Assembly: GCA_903834675.1 (NCBI GenBank)
Contig: CAILKC010000377.1
Location: forward strand, 1 to 40,820
Direction of reading: 5' to 3'
Origin: an uncultured Victivallales bacterium
GTDB lineage: Bacteria > Verrucomicrobiota > Lentisphaeria > Oligosphaerales > JAFGRS01
DNA: 40,820 bases
In this document: positions 33,682 through 40,820 of the stretch, piece after piece
Layout of the letters: every line of letters starts with the position of its first letter
Position numbering within the stretch: the stretch's first letter is position 1
The notes under the pieces: generated by a model
What the model saw: only the letters and a program-made list of their open reading frames with translations
What the model was told of the DNA's origin: nothing
Database searches by the model: none
Made by a program: the position numbers and the translations under genes

Positions 33682-35181
33682 ATGGAATTCACGCAAGTAT
33701 GTCGCTCCCTGACCGACATGGCCGGGGCGTCCTATGTCGACGGGGCTTGCCGGGCGCGGGCCTTTCTGACCGGTGAGCCACTGGGGCGGCTGCAATCTCT
33801 GGCGCGCGAGCCGGTCGACCTCTGGCCGAGCGCGATGCAGTCTCGACTGCACGCGCTGCTACCGCGGGTCGGGCAGCGCGTGATCGAGCCGGTGCAGGGC
33901 TCGGCCAGAGGGGGTTCCACGCGCGCCTTCACGGCCGCGACGCGCCTGGCGGCCGCGCCGTTGGCGGGGTTTGGGTGGTATCGGGTCGGTGAGGACGGGC
34001 GGCTGTGCGTGATCTCCAAGAGCGAGCATTACCACGTCGCCCTGGGACATTCTTTTCCGGGCTACGGACTGATTGAGCGCGCCAGGGCGCTGGGCATCCC
34101 GAATGCGACCCACAACAACACCCGGGGACACCTTACGCGGTTGCTCGAAGAAGAACTCCTGACCGCGGCAAACAGCGGCGGCGGCGGGCTCGACTGCGTC
34201 CTGAATCTTGAAACCGGCAGCCTGGCGCTGGAGGCGGCGCTCAAGCTGGTGCTGGCCCGCTTTCATCCGCACGCCGAAGGGGTCGCAGCGCCGCCGTACC
34301 ACGGCCGCGTACCGGTGATCCTGGTGATCGGCGATGACGACGGCGGACTCACGGCCAACTACCATGGGACGACCGTGCTGACCCAAACGATGCGGGGGCT
34401 GTGGCCCACGCTGGGCGCCGGCCTGGAGCGGGCGGGCCTGTTCCGCGTCCGTGCCGTCCGTCCGAACTGCAGCGCCGACCTGGAGCGGGCTTTCCGTGAG
34501 GAGAACACGGGCGAGTGCCGGGTCGCGGCGCTGTTTCACGAGATCGTGATGATGAACTATGGGGCGCGGGTGCTCTCGGAGGCCTTCCTGCAACACGCCT
34601 ACGCGCTGTGCCGTGAGCATGACGCGGTCACGGTCGTGGACGAGATCCAGTCGTGTGCCTGGTACGAAGGCGGCTTCCTGCTCCGGCCCTACGGCATCGA
34701 GCCCGATATGGTGGCCCTGGGAAAAGGCTTTCCGGGCGGCGAGTATCCCGCCTCGCGGCTGCTGTTCCGCTCACGCTTCGATGTGCTGCCACAGTTTGGC
34801 GCTCTGGTGACCAATGGGCAGGAGGAGCTCTCGTCTCTGGCGTGCCTGATCACCCTGACCTGGCTGCGGGCCAACGGCGCGGCCATCACCGCCAACGGCC
34901 AGCTCATCGAACAGAACCTGCGCCACCTGAGCCAAGCCTTTCCCCACGTGCTCGAAGGCGTGGAGGGCCGCGGGCACCTGCTGGGCTTGCGCTTCCGTGA
35001 CCTCAGCCGGGGTCGCGCCTTTGCCGAACGGCTGAACGAGGCGGGTTACGATCTCAGCGTGCAGACCTACAAGGCCACCTGCCCGCCAGTGGCTCTGTGC
35101 AAACTGCCCATCATTGCCGACGACGCTCTGATTGAGGCGTTTACCGCCGCCTGTCGTGAGGCTCTCGAAAAGGCCGACTGA
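33682..35181 (+). CDS. Class III PLP-dependent aminotransferase family protein
   Basis: A 499-residue fold-type I PLP protein. VVDEIQSC (318-325) with Asp320 is the cofactor pyridine-binding aspartate, and MVALGKGFPGGEY holds the likely PLP lysine, Lys348. LNLETGSLALEAALKLV takes the place of the usual NSGTEAxExAxK segment and an HNNTRGH stretch comes just before it. The N-terminal 95 residues do not match the family closely. Which amine or keto acid it uses is unknown; 4-aminobutyrate, ornithine and diaminobutyrate enzymes are relatives. The ATG at 33682 is preferred over a GTG at 33661 because GGGG lies 8 nt upstream. It is 60 nt after the TPR gene. Confidence 0.82.
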   Translation: MEFTQVCRSLTDMAGASYVDGACRARAFLTGEPLGRLQSLAREPVDLWPSAMQSRLHALLPRVGQRVIEPVQGSARGGSTRAFTAATRLAAAPLAGFGWYRVGEDGRLCVISKSEHYHVALGHSFPGYGLIERARALGIPNATHNNTRGHLTRLLEEELLTAANSGGGGLDCVLNLETGSLALEAALKLVLARFHPHAEGVAAPPYHGRVPVILVIGDDDGGLTANYHGTTVLTQTMRGLWPTLGAGLERAGLFRVRAVRPNCSADLERAFREENTGECRVAALFHEIVMMNYGARVLSEAFLQHAYALCREHDAVTVVDEIQSCAWYEGGFLLRPYGIEPDMVALGKGFPGGEYPASRLLFRSRFDVLPQFGALVTNGQEELSSLACLITLTWLRANGAAITANGQLIEQNLRHLSQAFPHVLEGVEGRGHLLGLRFRDLSRGRAFAERLNEAGYDLSVQTYKATCPPVALCKLPIIADDALIEAFTAACREALEKAD

Positions 35182-35246
35182 GACTAGTGTGCGACGAGGG
35201 CCTGGTTCGGCGCTACAGTAGAGCGGCGCACAGGTCGAGACCGAGT

Positions 35247-35726
35247 ATGAACGCAGAACCACTCATCATCCGCATCGCCGAAGCCCTGGCCGAGGCCCGC
35301 TTGGATGCCGTCCTGATCGGCAACGCCGCCGCGGCGTTGAACGGGGCGCCGGTCACAACCATGGACTTCGACTTCATGGTGCGTGACACTCAACAGGCAC
35401 TCGACCGCATCCGGGAGTTTGCGCGGGCTCTGAACGCAGAGGTCATCCCGCCGCGGACCGATGTTTCCCGGGTCTACAGCGTGGTCAACGAGCAGGATGG
35501 GCTGTTCGTGGATTTCCTGGATACGGTCACCGGGGTGTCGTCGTTTGCCTCACTGCGCTCGCGGGCTGCGGTGGTGCAGTTCGGCCGGGGTACTCTGAGG
35601 GTCGCCAGCCTCCGGGATGTCCTGGCCAGCAAGCGCGCCGCCAACCGTCCCAAGGACCGCGCCGTGATCGAGTTGATCGAACTCACGCTCAGGGAGGCCG
35701 ACGCGAAAGAAGGGGGTGAGACGTGA
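35247..35726 (+). CDS. Nucleotidyltransferase-fold protein (DUF6036/AbiEii-like)
   Basis: A 159-residue protein with the minimal nucleotidyltransferase pattern: VLIGNAAAALNG (22-33), the acidic pair Asp40/Asp42 in TMDFDFMV, a third acidic residue Asp89 in LFVDFL, and the C-terminal KRAANRPKDRAVIELI with Lys136 and Asp137. Similar proteins occur alone, as AbiEii-type toxins and as MNT-like antitoxins. Which role applies is unknown. The ATG at 35247 is chosen because the family core starts near residue 7 and the additional codons from 35187 are unlike it. It overlaps the next small gene by four bases (GTGA), so the two form a pair. Confidence 0.8.
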   Translation: MNAEPLIIRIAEALAEARLDAVLIGNAAAALNGAPVTTMDFDFMVRDTQQALDRIREFARALNAEVIPPRTDVSRVYSVVNEQDGLFVDFLDTVTGVSSFASLRSRAAVVQFGRGTLRVASLRDVLASKRAANRPKDRAVIELIELTLREADAKEGGET

Positions 35727-35899
35727 ACGCCAGGCGCGAAGCGCCTCCGGAACCCGACCGATCTGAGGTTGAGGCAGCAATCCGGAATGAACTGCGCGAG
35801 CGTGACTTGCGCATCATCAGGTCACTCTTGAGCAAGCCCATGTGCGAGCGGACGCACTTCCTGCGGAAACGTTTGCCCAACGGTGGAAGCTGCCTCTGA
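35723..35899 (+). CDS. Small partner protein of the nucleotidyltransferase
   Basis: A 58-residue basic, charged protein that starts with a GTG overlapping the nucleotidyltransferase stop and has a strong AAGGGGGTG ribosome site. The N-terminus (MNARREAPPEPDRSEVEAA) is Pro and Glu rich; a helical stretch (about 15-38) follows, and the C-terminus reads CERTHFLRKRLPNGGSCL. I recognise no domain. The overlap, size and charge fit a toxin-antitoxin style pair or a regulatory partner. It is likely the second gene of a two-gene unit; the palindromic element begins 65 nt after its stop. Confidence 0.6.
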   Translation: MNARREAPPEPDRSEVEAAIRNELRERDLRIIRSLLSKPMCERTHFLRKRLPNGGSCL

Positions 35900-35964
35900 T
35901 GCCGACGTAACCCGCACGGTCCGCGTCGGAACGCGGTTGCCGCGATGCCGGGATCACGCCGAAT

Positions 35965-36124
35965 GCCCCCCAACTTAGGCCAGCGTGCCGCACGCGGCGC
36001 GGTCCCGGAAAGTAGGTCGCGACTACGCTCGCGACACCCCATCCGAAGGAATGACGCCAGCGGAGTGGCGTCCTACATTCCTCGATCCGGTCAGCCGACG
36101 CAGCCGACGGCTAAGTTGGGGGGC
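35965..36124. repeat. Palindromic element with closing stem and three hairpins
   Basis: GCCCCCCAACTTAG (35965-35978) and CTAAGTTGGGGGGC (36111-36124) are a perfect 14-bp inverted repeat; CCGAAT and CTTCGG just outside pair at 5 of 6 positions. Inside are GCGTG/CACGC (35983-35995), GTCGCGA/TCGCGAC (36016-36035) and a two-part hairpin GGAATG-ACGCCA with TGGCGT-CATTCC (36048-36081). A tandem CAGCCGACG copy follows (36092-36109). The 330-nt gap 35900-36230 has no credible gene; this element fills half of it. No transposase is near, so it may be a MITE or REP-like unit. Confidence 0.7.
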
Positions 36125-36230
36125 CTTCGGATCACACCCACGCTCCAAACCGCGCCATCGGCCCCCATTCAGGCTTCTCGCCATCCCGCCTGGCAGGGTT
36201 GCGGTGGGTCCTCAACGGCCTTGTCCCGGA

Positions 36231-37028
36231 TCACCTCTCCCGGCTGCGGTCACAGCCTTGGGCGGGGGCCATGCCGAAGAAACGCAGGGCGTTATCGGTG
36301 GTCTGGCGTGCCAGGTCCGCCTCGCTCAGGTGTTTCTCCGCGGCCACGCGCTGGCCCACCGCCACGACGTAAGCCGGCACATTCCTCTTGCCGCGATGCG
36401 GGACGGGCGCCAGATAGGGCGAGTCCGTCTCCAGAAGCAGCCGGTCAACCGGCACCACCGCCAGCGTGGCGCGGATGTTGTCGGCCTTGGGAAAGGTGGT
36501 CATCCCGTTGAACGACAGCAGCGCGCCGAAGCCGAGGGCTTCTTCGGCCTGGGCTGGGGTGCCCGTGAAGCTGTGGATCAAGATGCGCAGCCCTGCCGAA
36601 GCGACCGCCGCCAGCATCGGCAGGCAATCGTCGAAGGCGTCGCGACAGTGAACGATAACGGGGCGCCGGAACTCACCGGCCAGGTCGAGGAAGGCGGCGA
36701 AGACACGACGCTGGTCGGCGCGGGGCGAATGGTCGTAGTAGTAATCCAGCCCGATCTCCCCCACGGCCACCGCCTGCGGCGCCGCGAGAAGGTCGCGGAA
36801 TTCGGAGAGGTCGCCGGCCTGCTTGGCAGCGTGCGGATGCACCCCGACCGCGGCGCCCACCCCCGACTCGCAAAGGGCGACCTCCAAGGCGCGCCGGGAG
36901 TCGTGGGCAGCGGTGCCCACAACCAGGAAGAAGCCGACGCCAGCCTGCCGAGCCTGGGCGAGGAGCGCCGCCGGCGCATCCTCCGCATCAAGATGCAGGT
37001 GAGTGTCGAACCAGGTCACATCGGTCAT
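36231..37028 (-). CDS. tatD: TatD-family metal-dependent hydrolase
   Basis: A 265-residue TatD DNase-family protein, a metal-dependent hydrolase with a TIM barrel that is thought to act on DNA 3' ends. The ligand motifs are WFDTHLHLD near the N-terminus, VGEIGLDYYYD, IVHCRDAF, LIHSFTG and LLLETDSPYL. GVHPHAAKQ is also typical. The ATG at 37028 follows a weak GGATGACC site. It lies 65 nt downstream of the SurA-like gene and is probably in the same transcript. The last 20 residues are basic and diverge from the family. Confidence 0.92.
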   Translation of the reverse strand: MTDVTWFDTHLHLDAEDAPAALLAQARQAGVGFFLVVGTAAHDSRRALEVALCESGVGAAVGVHPHAAKQAGDLSEFRDLLAAPQAVAVGEIGLDYYYDHSPRADQRRVFAAFLDLAGEFRRPVIVHCRDAFDDCLPMLAAVASAGLRILIHSFTGTPAQAEEALGFGALLSFNGMTTFPKADNIRATLAVVPVDRLLLETDSPYLAPVPHRGKRNVPAYVVAVGQRVAAEKHLSEADLARQTTDNALRFFGMAPAQGCDRSRER

Positions 37029-37093
37029 GAGGGGTCATCCAGACCTCCTGCCGGAGGTCCGCACCCAAGGCACGGCGGCCGCACCCGAGGCGC

Positions 37094-38071
37094 TCAGTTG
37101 CCGGCGTCGAAGTCCTCGGGAGTCTTCACGTAGTACTTCGGGCGGAGTTCGGCAATGTAGGCCTTATAGCGGCGCTCTTCTTCTTCGTGGCGCAGGACGT
37201 CACTGATCCGCGTGCGCAGATCGTGGTCCAGGGTCGGCAGGCTCTCCTCCCGGCGCTCCATGAGCTTGACGATGTAGAGGTTGGACCCCAAGTCGACCGG
37301 TGCCGCGGCCACCTCGTCGGGTTTCAGACTTTGAATGGCCTCCTGAAGCTTGCCCGCGGGGGCCGTGATCCAGCCTTGGTCTCCACCCTCTTCGGCATGC
37401 AGGCCTTCGGAGTAGGTCTTGGCCAACTCGGCGAAGGGGATCCCCTCCTTGAGTTTAGCATAGATTTCGGCCGTGACCGCCGGCAGGCGCTCGCTGTAGC
37501 GGCCCTGGCTCTTCTTGAGAATCACCGCATGAATCCGCACGGCGGCCTTCTGGGTCAGCTCAGCGGAGCGTTCACGGTAAAAGCTCTCGATCTGCTCGGG
37601 GCCGATGCTGACGGTGCGATAGATGCGCTCGTTCAGGAGAATGTCGATGGCCACCTGCTTGCGCATTTTCGTTTCGAAATCGGCAAAGGTCATCCCCTCG
37701 GCGGCAAGCATCTCCTCGAACTTCAGCCGATCACCACCGCAACGGTCGGTCACCACGCGGTCGATCTGACCCTGGAGTATATCGAGGGGCACCTTTCCGC
37801 CCAGCTTCTTGAACTCCGCGAAGACCAGTTCGCGGTCGATCAAGCGCTGCATAGCGCCACGCCGCAGGGTGTCGATCTGGGGTGCCTGGTCGTCGCCCGC
37901 CAGTTGTGATCTGAAGCGGGGGCCGCCTTGGGCGATGGATTCATCCAAGTCATGCAGGGTGATCACTTCGCCCTCAACCACGGCAACCACCGAATCCCCG
38001 CGTCCCGCCGCGCGCACGGACGAGGCCAGGCCGAGCGCGAGCGCTGCAACGAGCAAGAGTCTCCAGATCAT
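37094..38071 (-). CDS. Exported parvulin-type peptidyl-prolyl isomerase (SurA-like)
   Basis: A 325-residue exported folding catalyst. A signal peptide (about 1-22, WRLLLVAALALGLASSVRA) precedes a SurA-N-like helical region (GDSVVAVVEGEVITLHDLDES, then LIDRELVFAEF) and a parvulin domain (about 175-280) with AVRIHAVILKK, FAELAKTYSEG and the GGDQGWIT motif typical of the rotamase fold. It should help fold outer-membrane or periplasmic proteins. The ATG at 38071 has AAGG about 10 nt upstream; the frame is open for 52 more codons that lack a signal. It is divergent from prfB and 65 nt ahead of tatD. Confidence 0.9.
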   Translation of the reverse strand: MIWRLLLVAALALGLASSVRAAGRGDSVVAVVEGEVITLHDLDESIAQGGPRFRSQLAGDDQAPQIDTLRRGAMQRLIDRELVFAEFKKLGGKVPLDILQGQIDRVVTDRCGGDRLKFEEMLAAEGMTFADFETKMRKQVAIDILLNERIYRTVSIGPEQIESFYRERSAELTQKAAVRIHAVILKKSQGRYSERLPAVTAEIYAKLKEGIPFAELAKTYSEGLHAEEGGDQGWITAPAGKLQEAIQSLKPDEVAAAPVDLGSNLYIVKLMERREESLPTLDHDLRTRISDVLRHEEEERRYKAYIAELRPKYYVKTPEDFDAGN

Positions 38072-38315
38072 GAGCCTGCCTTCAGGTTGGGATGGATGAC
38101 TGCCTAAGGAACCAGCGGGCTCCCAGCGCCGCACACCATAGCATACCGGGGTAGCCTTCGCCAGGTCGGTTCCGGGCTTGACCGGGGCGATTCCCTGCGC
38201 CGGCAGAGCGCAATCCGGCGTACGCAAGGTATACTATGCCCTTCAGTCGGCTCGAACGCGCTCTCGTCACGGGCGGGCCGCTAGGCGAGTGCGCAGGCAG
38301 GATACGGATGCCATT

Positions 38316-39420
38316 ATGACCTTGGACGAACTCAAGCCACAAGTGACCCAGGGCCGCGACCGGCTGGACCACTTGAGGGGGTTTCTTTGACATCGCCGGC
38401 AAGGCGGAGAGACTCACAGACCTAGAAGCGCAGATGACGCGGCCGGAGTTCTGGGACCGGCGCGAACAGGCCCAGGCCATCATCGAGCAGGTTCGTACCG
38501 CGCGCAATGTCTTGGACCCCTTTCGCCGGGTGCAGGCCATGGTCGACGACCTGGTTGTGCTGCTGGAGTTTGCCGAGAGTGAGGGCGATTCCGGCGAGTC
38601 TCTGCGGGAGGCTGGCGACCTGTGGGAGACGCTGGGGCCGGCCCTCGACAAGCTTGAACTGGCCAGTTTTCTGTCCGGCCGGATGGATGGCAACAGCGCC
38701 GTTTTATCGGTCAGTGCGGGGGCCGGTGGCACGGAGTCTTGCGACTGGTGCAACATGTTGTTGCGCATGTACACACACTGGATGGACCGGCGTGGGTTCA
38801 CGTACGAGACCATCGATATGCAGGTGGGCGACGAGGCTGGCATCCGCGGCGTCACCCTGCTAGTGAGCGGCGAGTTTGCCTACGGGTATCTCAAGGCTGA
38901 AAAGGGCGTACACCGCCTGGTGCGCATCTCGCCCTTCGATGCCAACAAGCGCCGTCATACCTCTTTTGCCGCCGTGGATGTGGTGCCCGAGATCGACGAT
39001 GACATCCAGATCGAGATCAACGAGGGGGACCTGCGGGTCGACACCTACCGGTCCAGCGGCGCCGGCGGTCAGCACGTCAACCGTACGGACAGCGCCATCC
39101 GTCTGACCCATCTGGCCACCGGGATCGTGGTTGCCTGCCAGGCCGAACGCTCGCAGCATAAGAACCGCGCCACAGCCATGCGCGTCCTGCGGGCCCGCCT
39201 GTACGAACACGAGGAACAGAAACGGCGGCAGGCACATGCGGCAGAGTTTGGCGCCAAGACCGACAATTCATGGGGCAACCAGATTCGCTCCTACGTCCTG
39301 CAACCGTACCAGATGGTGAAGGACCTCCGGACCGACGTTGAGACCAGTAACGTCAATGCGGTTCTGGACGGCGATCTGGATGCCTTCATCGAAGCTTATC
39401 TACGGCAGAAGAAAGACTGA
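38316..39420 (+). CDS. prfB: Peptide chain release factor 2 (programmed +1 frameshift)
   Basis: RF2 (367 residues after frameshift) releases proteins at UGA and UAA. It is encoded as 38316-38387 in the first frame (24 codons, starting [10 protein letters not shown]) and 38389-39420 in the second. The in-frame UGA at 38388-38390 is bypassed by the classic RF2 site AGGGGG-TTT-CTT-TGA-C. The second part shows the RF2 anticodon tripeptide SPF (in [11 protein letters not shown]) and the catalytic GGQ ([12 protein letters not shown]). E. coli RF2 has 365 residues. The ATG at 38316 lies in the right frame but has only a weak site (AGGA 13 nt upstream); TATACT at 38230-38235 may be its -10. Autoregulation by RF2 level is expected. 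Confidence 0.95.
38376..38391 (+). promoter_or_regulatory. RF2 programmed frameshift site
   Basis: AGGGGG (38376-38381), three spacer bases TTT, then CTT TGA C (38385-38391). A Shine-Dalgarno-like block at this distance before a slippery CUU and a UGA followed by C is the conserved RF2 autoregulatory arrangement. Low RF2 makes the ribosome slip +1 and finish the protein. Confidence 0.93.
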
Positions 39421-39489
39421 TGGGCGTCTGCACTGCCCGCGCGCGTCATTATGGATCAGACGACAAGCAACAACGGAGGATCGCGTGTC

Positions 39490-40820
39490 ATGAGTTGTGA
39501 GTGCGCCGTCAAGCGGTCGATCGATACCATCCGTCTCCTGGCGGCCGATGGGGTCCAGAAGGCAAACTCCGGGCACCCAGGGATGCCCATGGGTTGCGCC
39601 GACTATGCCTTCACGCTGTGGAGCAAGTTTTTGCGCTTCAACCCCGACGACCCGCAGTGGGTGGGACGGGATCGCTTTGTGCTTTCTGCCGGACACGGCT
39701 CGATGCTGCTGTACAGCCTTCTGCACCTGTTCGGCTACGATACGAGCCTCGATGACCTGGCCCAGTTCAGGCAGTGGGGCAGCAAGACTCCGGGCCACCC
39801 GGAGTTCGGCCACACCAAGGGCGTCGAGGTCACCACCGGACCGCTGAGCAGCGGCCTGGCTTCGGCCGTGGGCATGGCCATCGGCCTGAAGCAGTTCGCC
39901 GCCCGCCTGGGCAATCCGGAGTTGTTCGACCAGCGCGTCTTCGTCATCTCGAGCGACGGTTGCATGATGGAGGGTACAAGCCACGAGGCCTGTGCCATCG
40001 CCGGTCACCAAAAGCTGGATAACCTGGTGGCCTTCTACGACGACAATGCCATCACGATCGAGGGGCCCACGACCCTGGCGTTTTCCGAAGACGTCGGTCA
40101 GCGCTTTGCCGCCTACGGCTGGCACGTCATACGCATCAACGGCCAGGATACAGGCCAGGTCAGCCGGGCGCTGACCGAGGCCATGGCGACCAAGGGCCGT
40201 CCGATCATCATTATCGGCAAGACCACGATCGCCTATGGCGCGCCCCACCTGCATGGCTCCGCCGAAGCCCACGGCGCCCCCCTCGGCGCCGACGAGCTCG
40301 CGGCGACTAAGCGGGCGCTAGGCTTCGAGCCGGAAGGCTCTTTTGTCGTGCCCGACGAGGTACGCGAACTCTGCACCGGCCTGGTCGCCGAGAAGAAGAC
40401 AGCCGCGGCCACCTGGGACCGCCGCCTGGCCTCCTGGCGTTCGTCGCAGGCTGACAAGACGGCGCTGATGGACACGCTGCGGGGCCGGACCGTGCCCGCC
40501 GACATCCTCAAGCAACTGCTGGCCGCGGTGCCGGCCAAAGAGACCGCCACGCGCAACTCTGGCGGGGTGATCATGCAGCGCGCCGCACAGCTCGTGCCCG
40601 CGCTTACCGGTGGTTCGGCGGACCTGAACCCCAGCACCAAGACCTACCTCGAGGCGGAGAAGGACTTCACCCCCGAAAACCGGACCGGCCGTAATATCCA
40701 CTACGGCGTCCGCGAGTTGGGCATGGGGTTCTGCACCAACGGCCTGGCCCTCTCCGGGACCGCCATCCCCTTCTGTTCCACCTTTGCGGTTTTCTCCGAC
40801 TACATGAAACCAGCCCTGCG
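39490..40820 (+). CDS. tkt: Transketolase, N-terminal part (cut by window end)
   Basis: 443 complete codons of a transketolase (thiamine diphosphate enzyme of the pentose phosphate pathway), open to the end of the window. NSGHPGMPMGCADYAFTLW opens the ThDP region. RFVLSAGHGSMLLYSLLHL, TPGHPEFGHTKGVEVTTGPL and SSDGCMMEGTSHEA (in which the usual GDG is SDG) contact cofactor and metal. Late residues TRNSGGVIMQRAAQLVPALTGGSADLNPS start the pyrimidine-binding half. The ATG at 39490 has GGAGG about 10 nt upstream. About one third of the protein lies beyond the window. It follows prfB by 69 nt and may have its own transcript. Confidence 0.95.
   Translation, partial: MSCECAVKRSIDTIRLLAADGVQKANSGHPGMPMGCADYAFTLWSKFLRFNPDDPQWVGRDRFVLSAGHGSMLLYSLLHLFGYDTSLDDLAQFRQWGSKTPGHPEFGHTKGVEVTTGPLSSGLASAVGMAIGLKQFAARLGNPELFDQRVFVISSDGCMMEGTSHEACAIAGHQKLDNLVAFYDDNAITIEGPTTLAFSEDVGQRFAAYGWHVIRINGQDTGQVSRALTEAMATKGRPIIIIGKTTIAYGAPHLHGSAEAHGAPLGADELAATKRALGFEPEGSFVVPDEVRELCTGLVAEKKTAAATWDRRLASWRSSQADKTALMDTLRGRTVPADILKQLLAAVPAKETATRNSGGVIMQRAAQLVPALTGGSADLNPSTKTYLEAEKDFTPENRTGRNIHYGVRELGMGFCTNGLALSGTAIPFCSTFAVFSDYMKPAL

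Noticed and set aside
1..40820. CRISPR array, tRNA or rRNA
   Set aside because: No evenly spaced direct repeats, no tRNA-like cloverleaf with a CCA end or anticodon pattern, and no rRNA-like stretch is visible; the two palindromic elements lack tRNA consensus bases.

Overview
The window is high-GC, tightly packed bacterial chromosome with about 29 protein genes and no rRNA, tRNA, CRISPR array or intact transposase that I can see. Several features point to the PVC side of the tree (Lentisphaerota, Verrucomicrobiota or Planctomycetota relatives). They are a pseudopilin with the [33 protein letters not shown] start and a late YGDGH motif, secreted GH99-like and SGNH carbohydrate-active proteins, Gfo/Idh/MocA oxidoreductases, URO-D-like proteins and a LysM lipoprotein. 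The phylum call is an inference and cannot be narrowed by eye.

Layout, left to right. 1-412: repeat-rich non-coding DNA. 413-4746: an oxidoreductase and a large secreted GH99-like/LamG protein. 4792-7409: murD, overlapped by a LysM lipoprotein and closed by a clear hairpin terminator. 7533-12565: a likely operon of a secreted serine hydrolase, a secreted degenerate-Memo/AMMECR1 fusion and a YdcF/ElyC-like membrane protein. 12631-16202 (minus): ribulokinase, class I glutamine amidotransferase-like peptidase and D-Ala-D-Ala ligase. 16440-18149: recJ behind a good sigma70-type promoter. 18159-18692 (minus): pseudopilin. 18903-22610 (minus): XPB-type helicase, Bax1/DUF790 nuclease and murG, each overlapping the next. 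22806-24675: a PH-domain membrane protein and a second oxidoreductase. 24676-25158: repeat and palindrome cluster. 25159-29019: a Pro-rich lipoprotein and two URO-D-like genes with an SGNH hydrolase. 29182-31638: a nucleotidyltransferase/GHMP-kinase fusion. 31780-35181: a 29-residue mS38/bS22-like ribosomal protein, a TPR protein and a class III aminotransferase. 35247-35899: a nucleotidyltransferase overlapping a 58-residue partner, followed by a second palindromic element. 36231-38071 (minus): a SurA-like isomerase and TatD. 38316 onward: prfB with its programmed +1 frameshift, then a transketolase cut by the window end.

Themes. Cell-wall genes (murD, murG, ddl, LysM lipoprotein, ElyC-like) are scattered among unrelated units rather than gathered in one mur cluster. 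Sugar uptake and salvage genes (ribulokinase, sugar kinase/nucleotidyltransferase fusion, GH99-like, SGNH, oxidoreductases) suggest a heterotroph living on complex glycans. The most unusual items are the XPB-Bax1-MurG overlap operon, the Memo/AMMECR1 fusion that appears to have lost its Memo metal ligands, the kinase/nucleotidyltransferase fusion, the nucleotidyltransferase/58-residue pair, and two non-coding elements of about 140-160 bp that can each fold as a closing stem around three hairpins.
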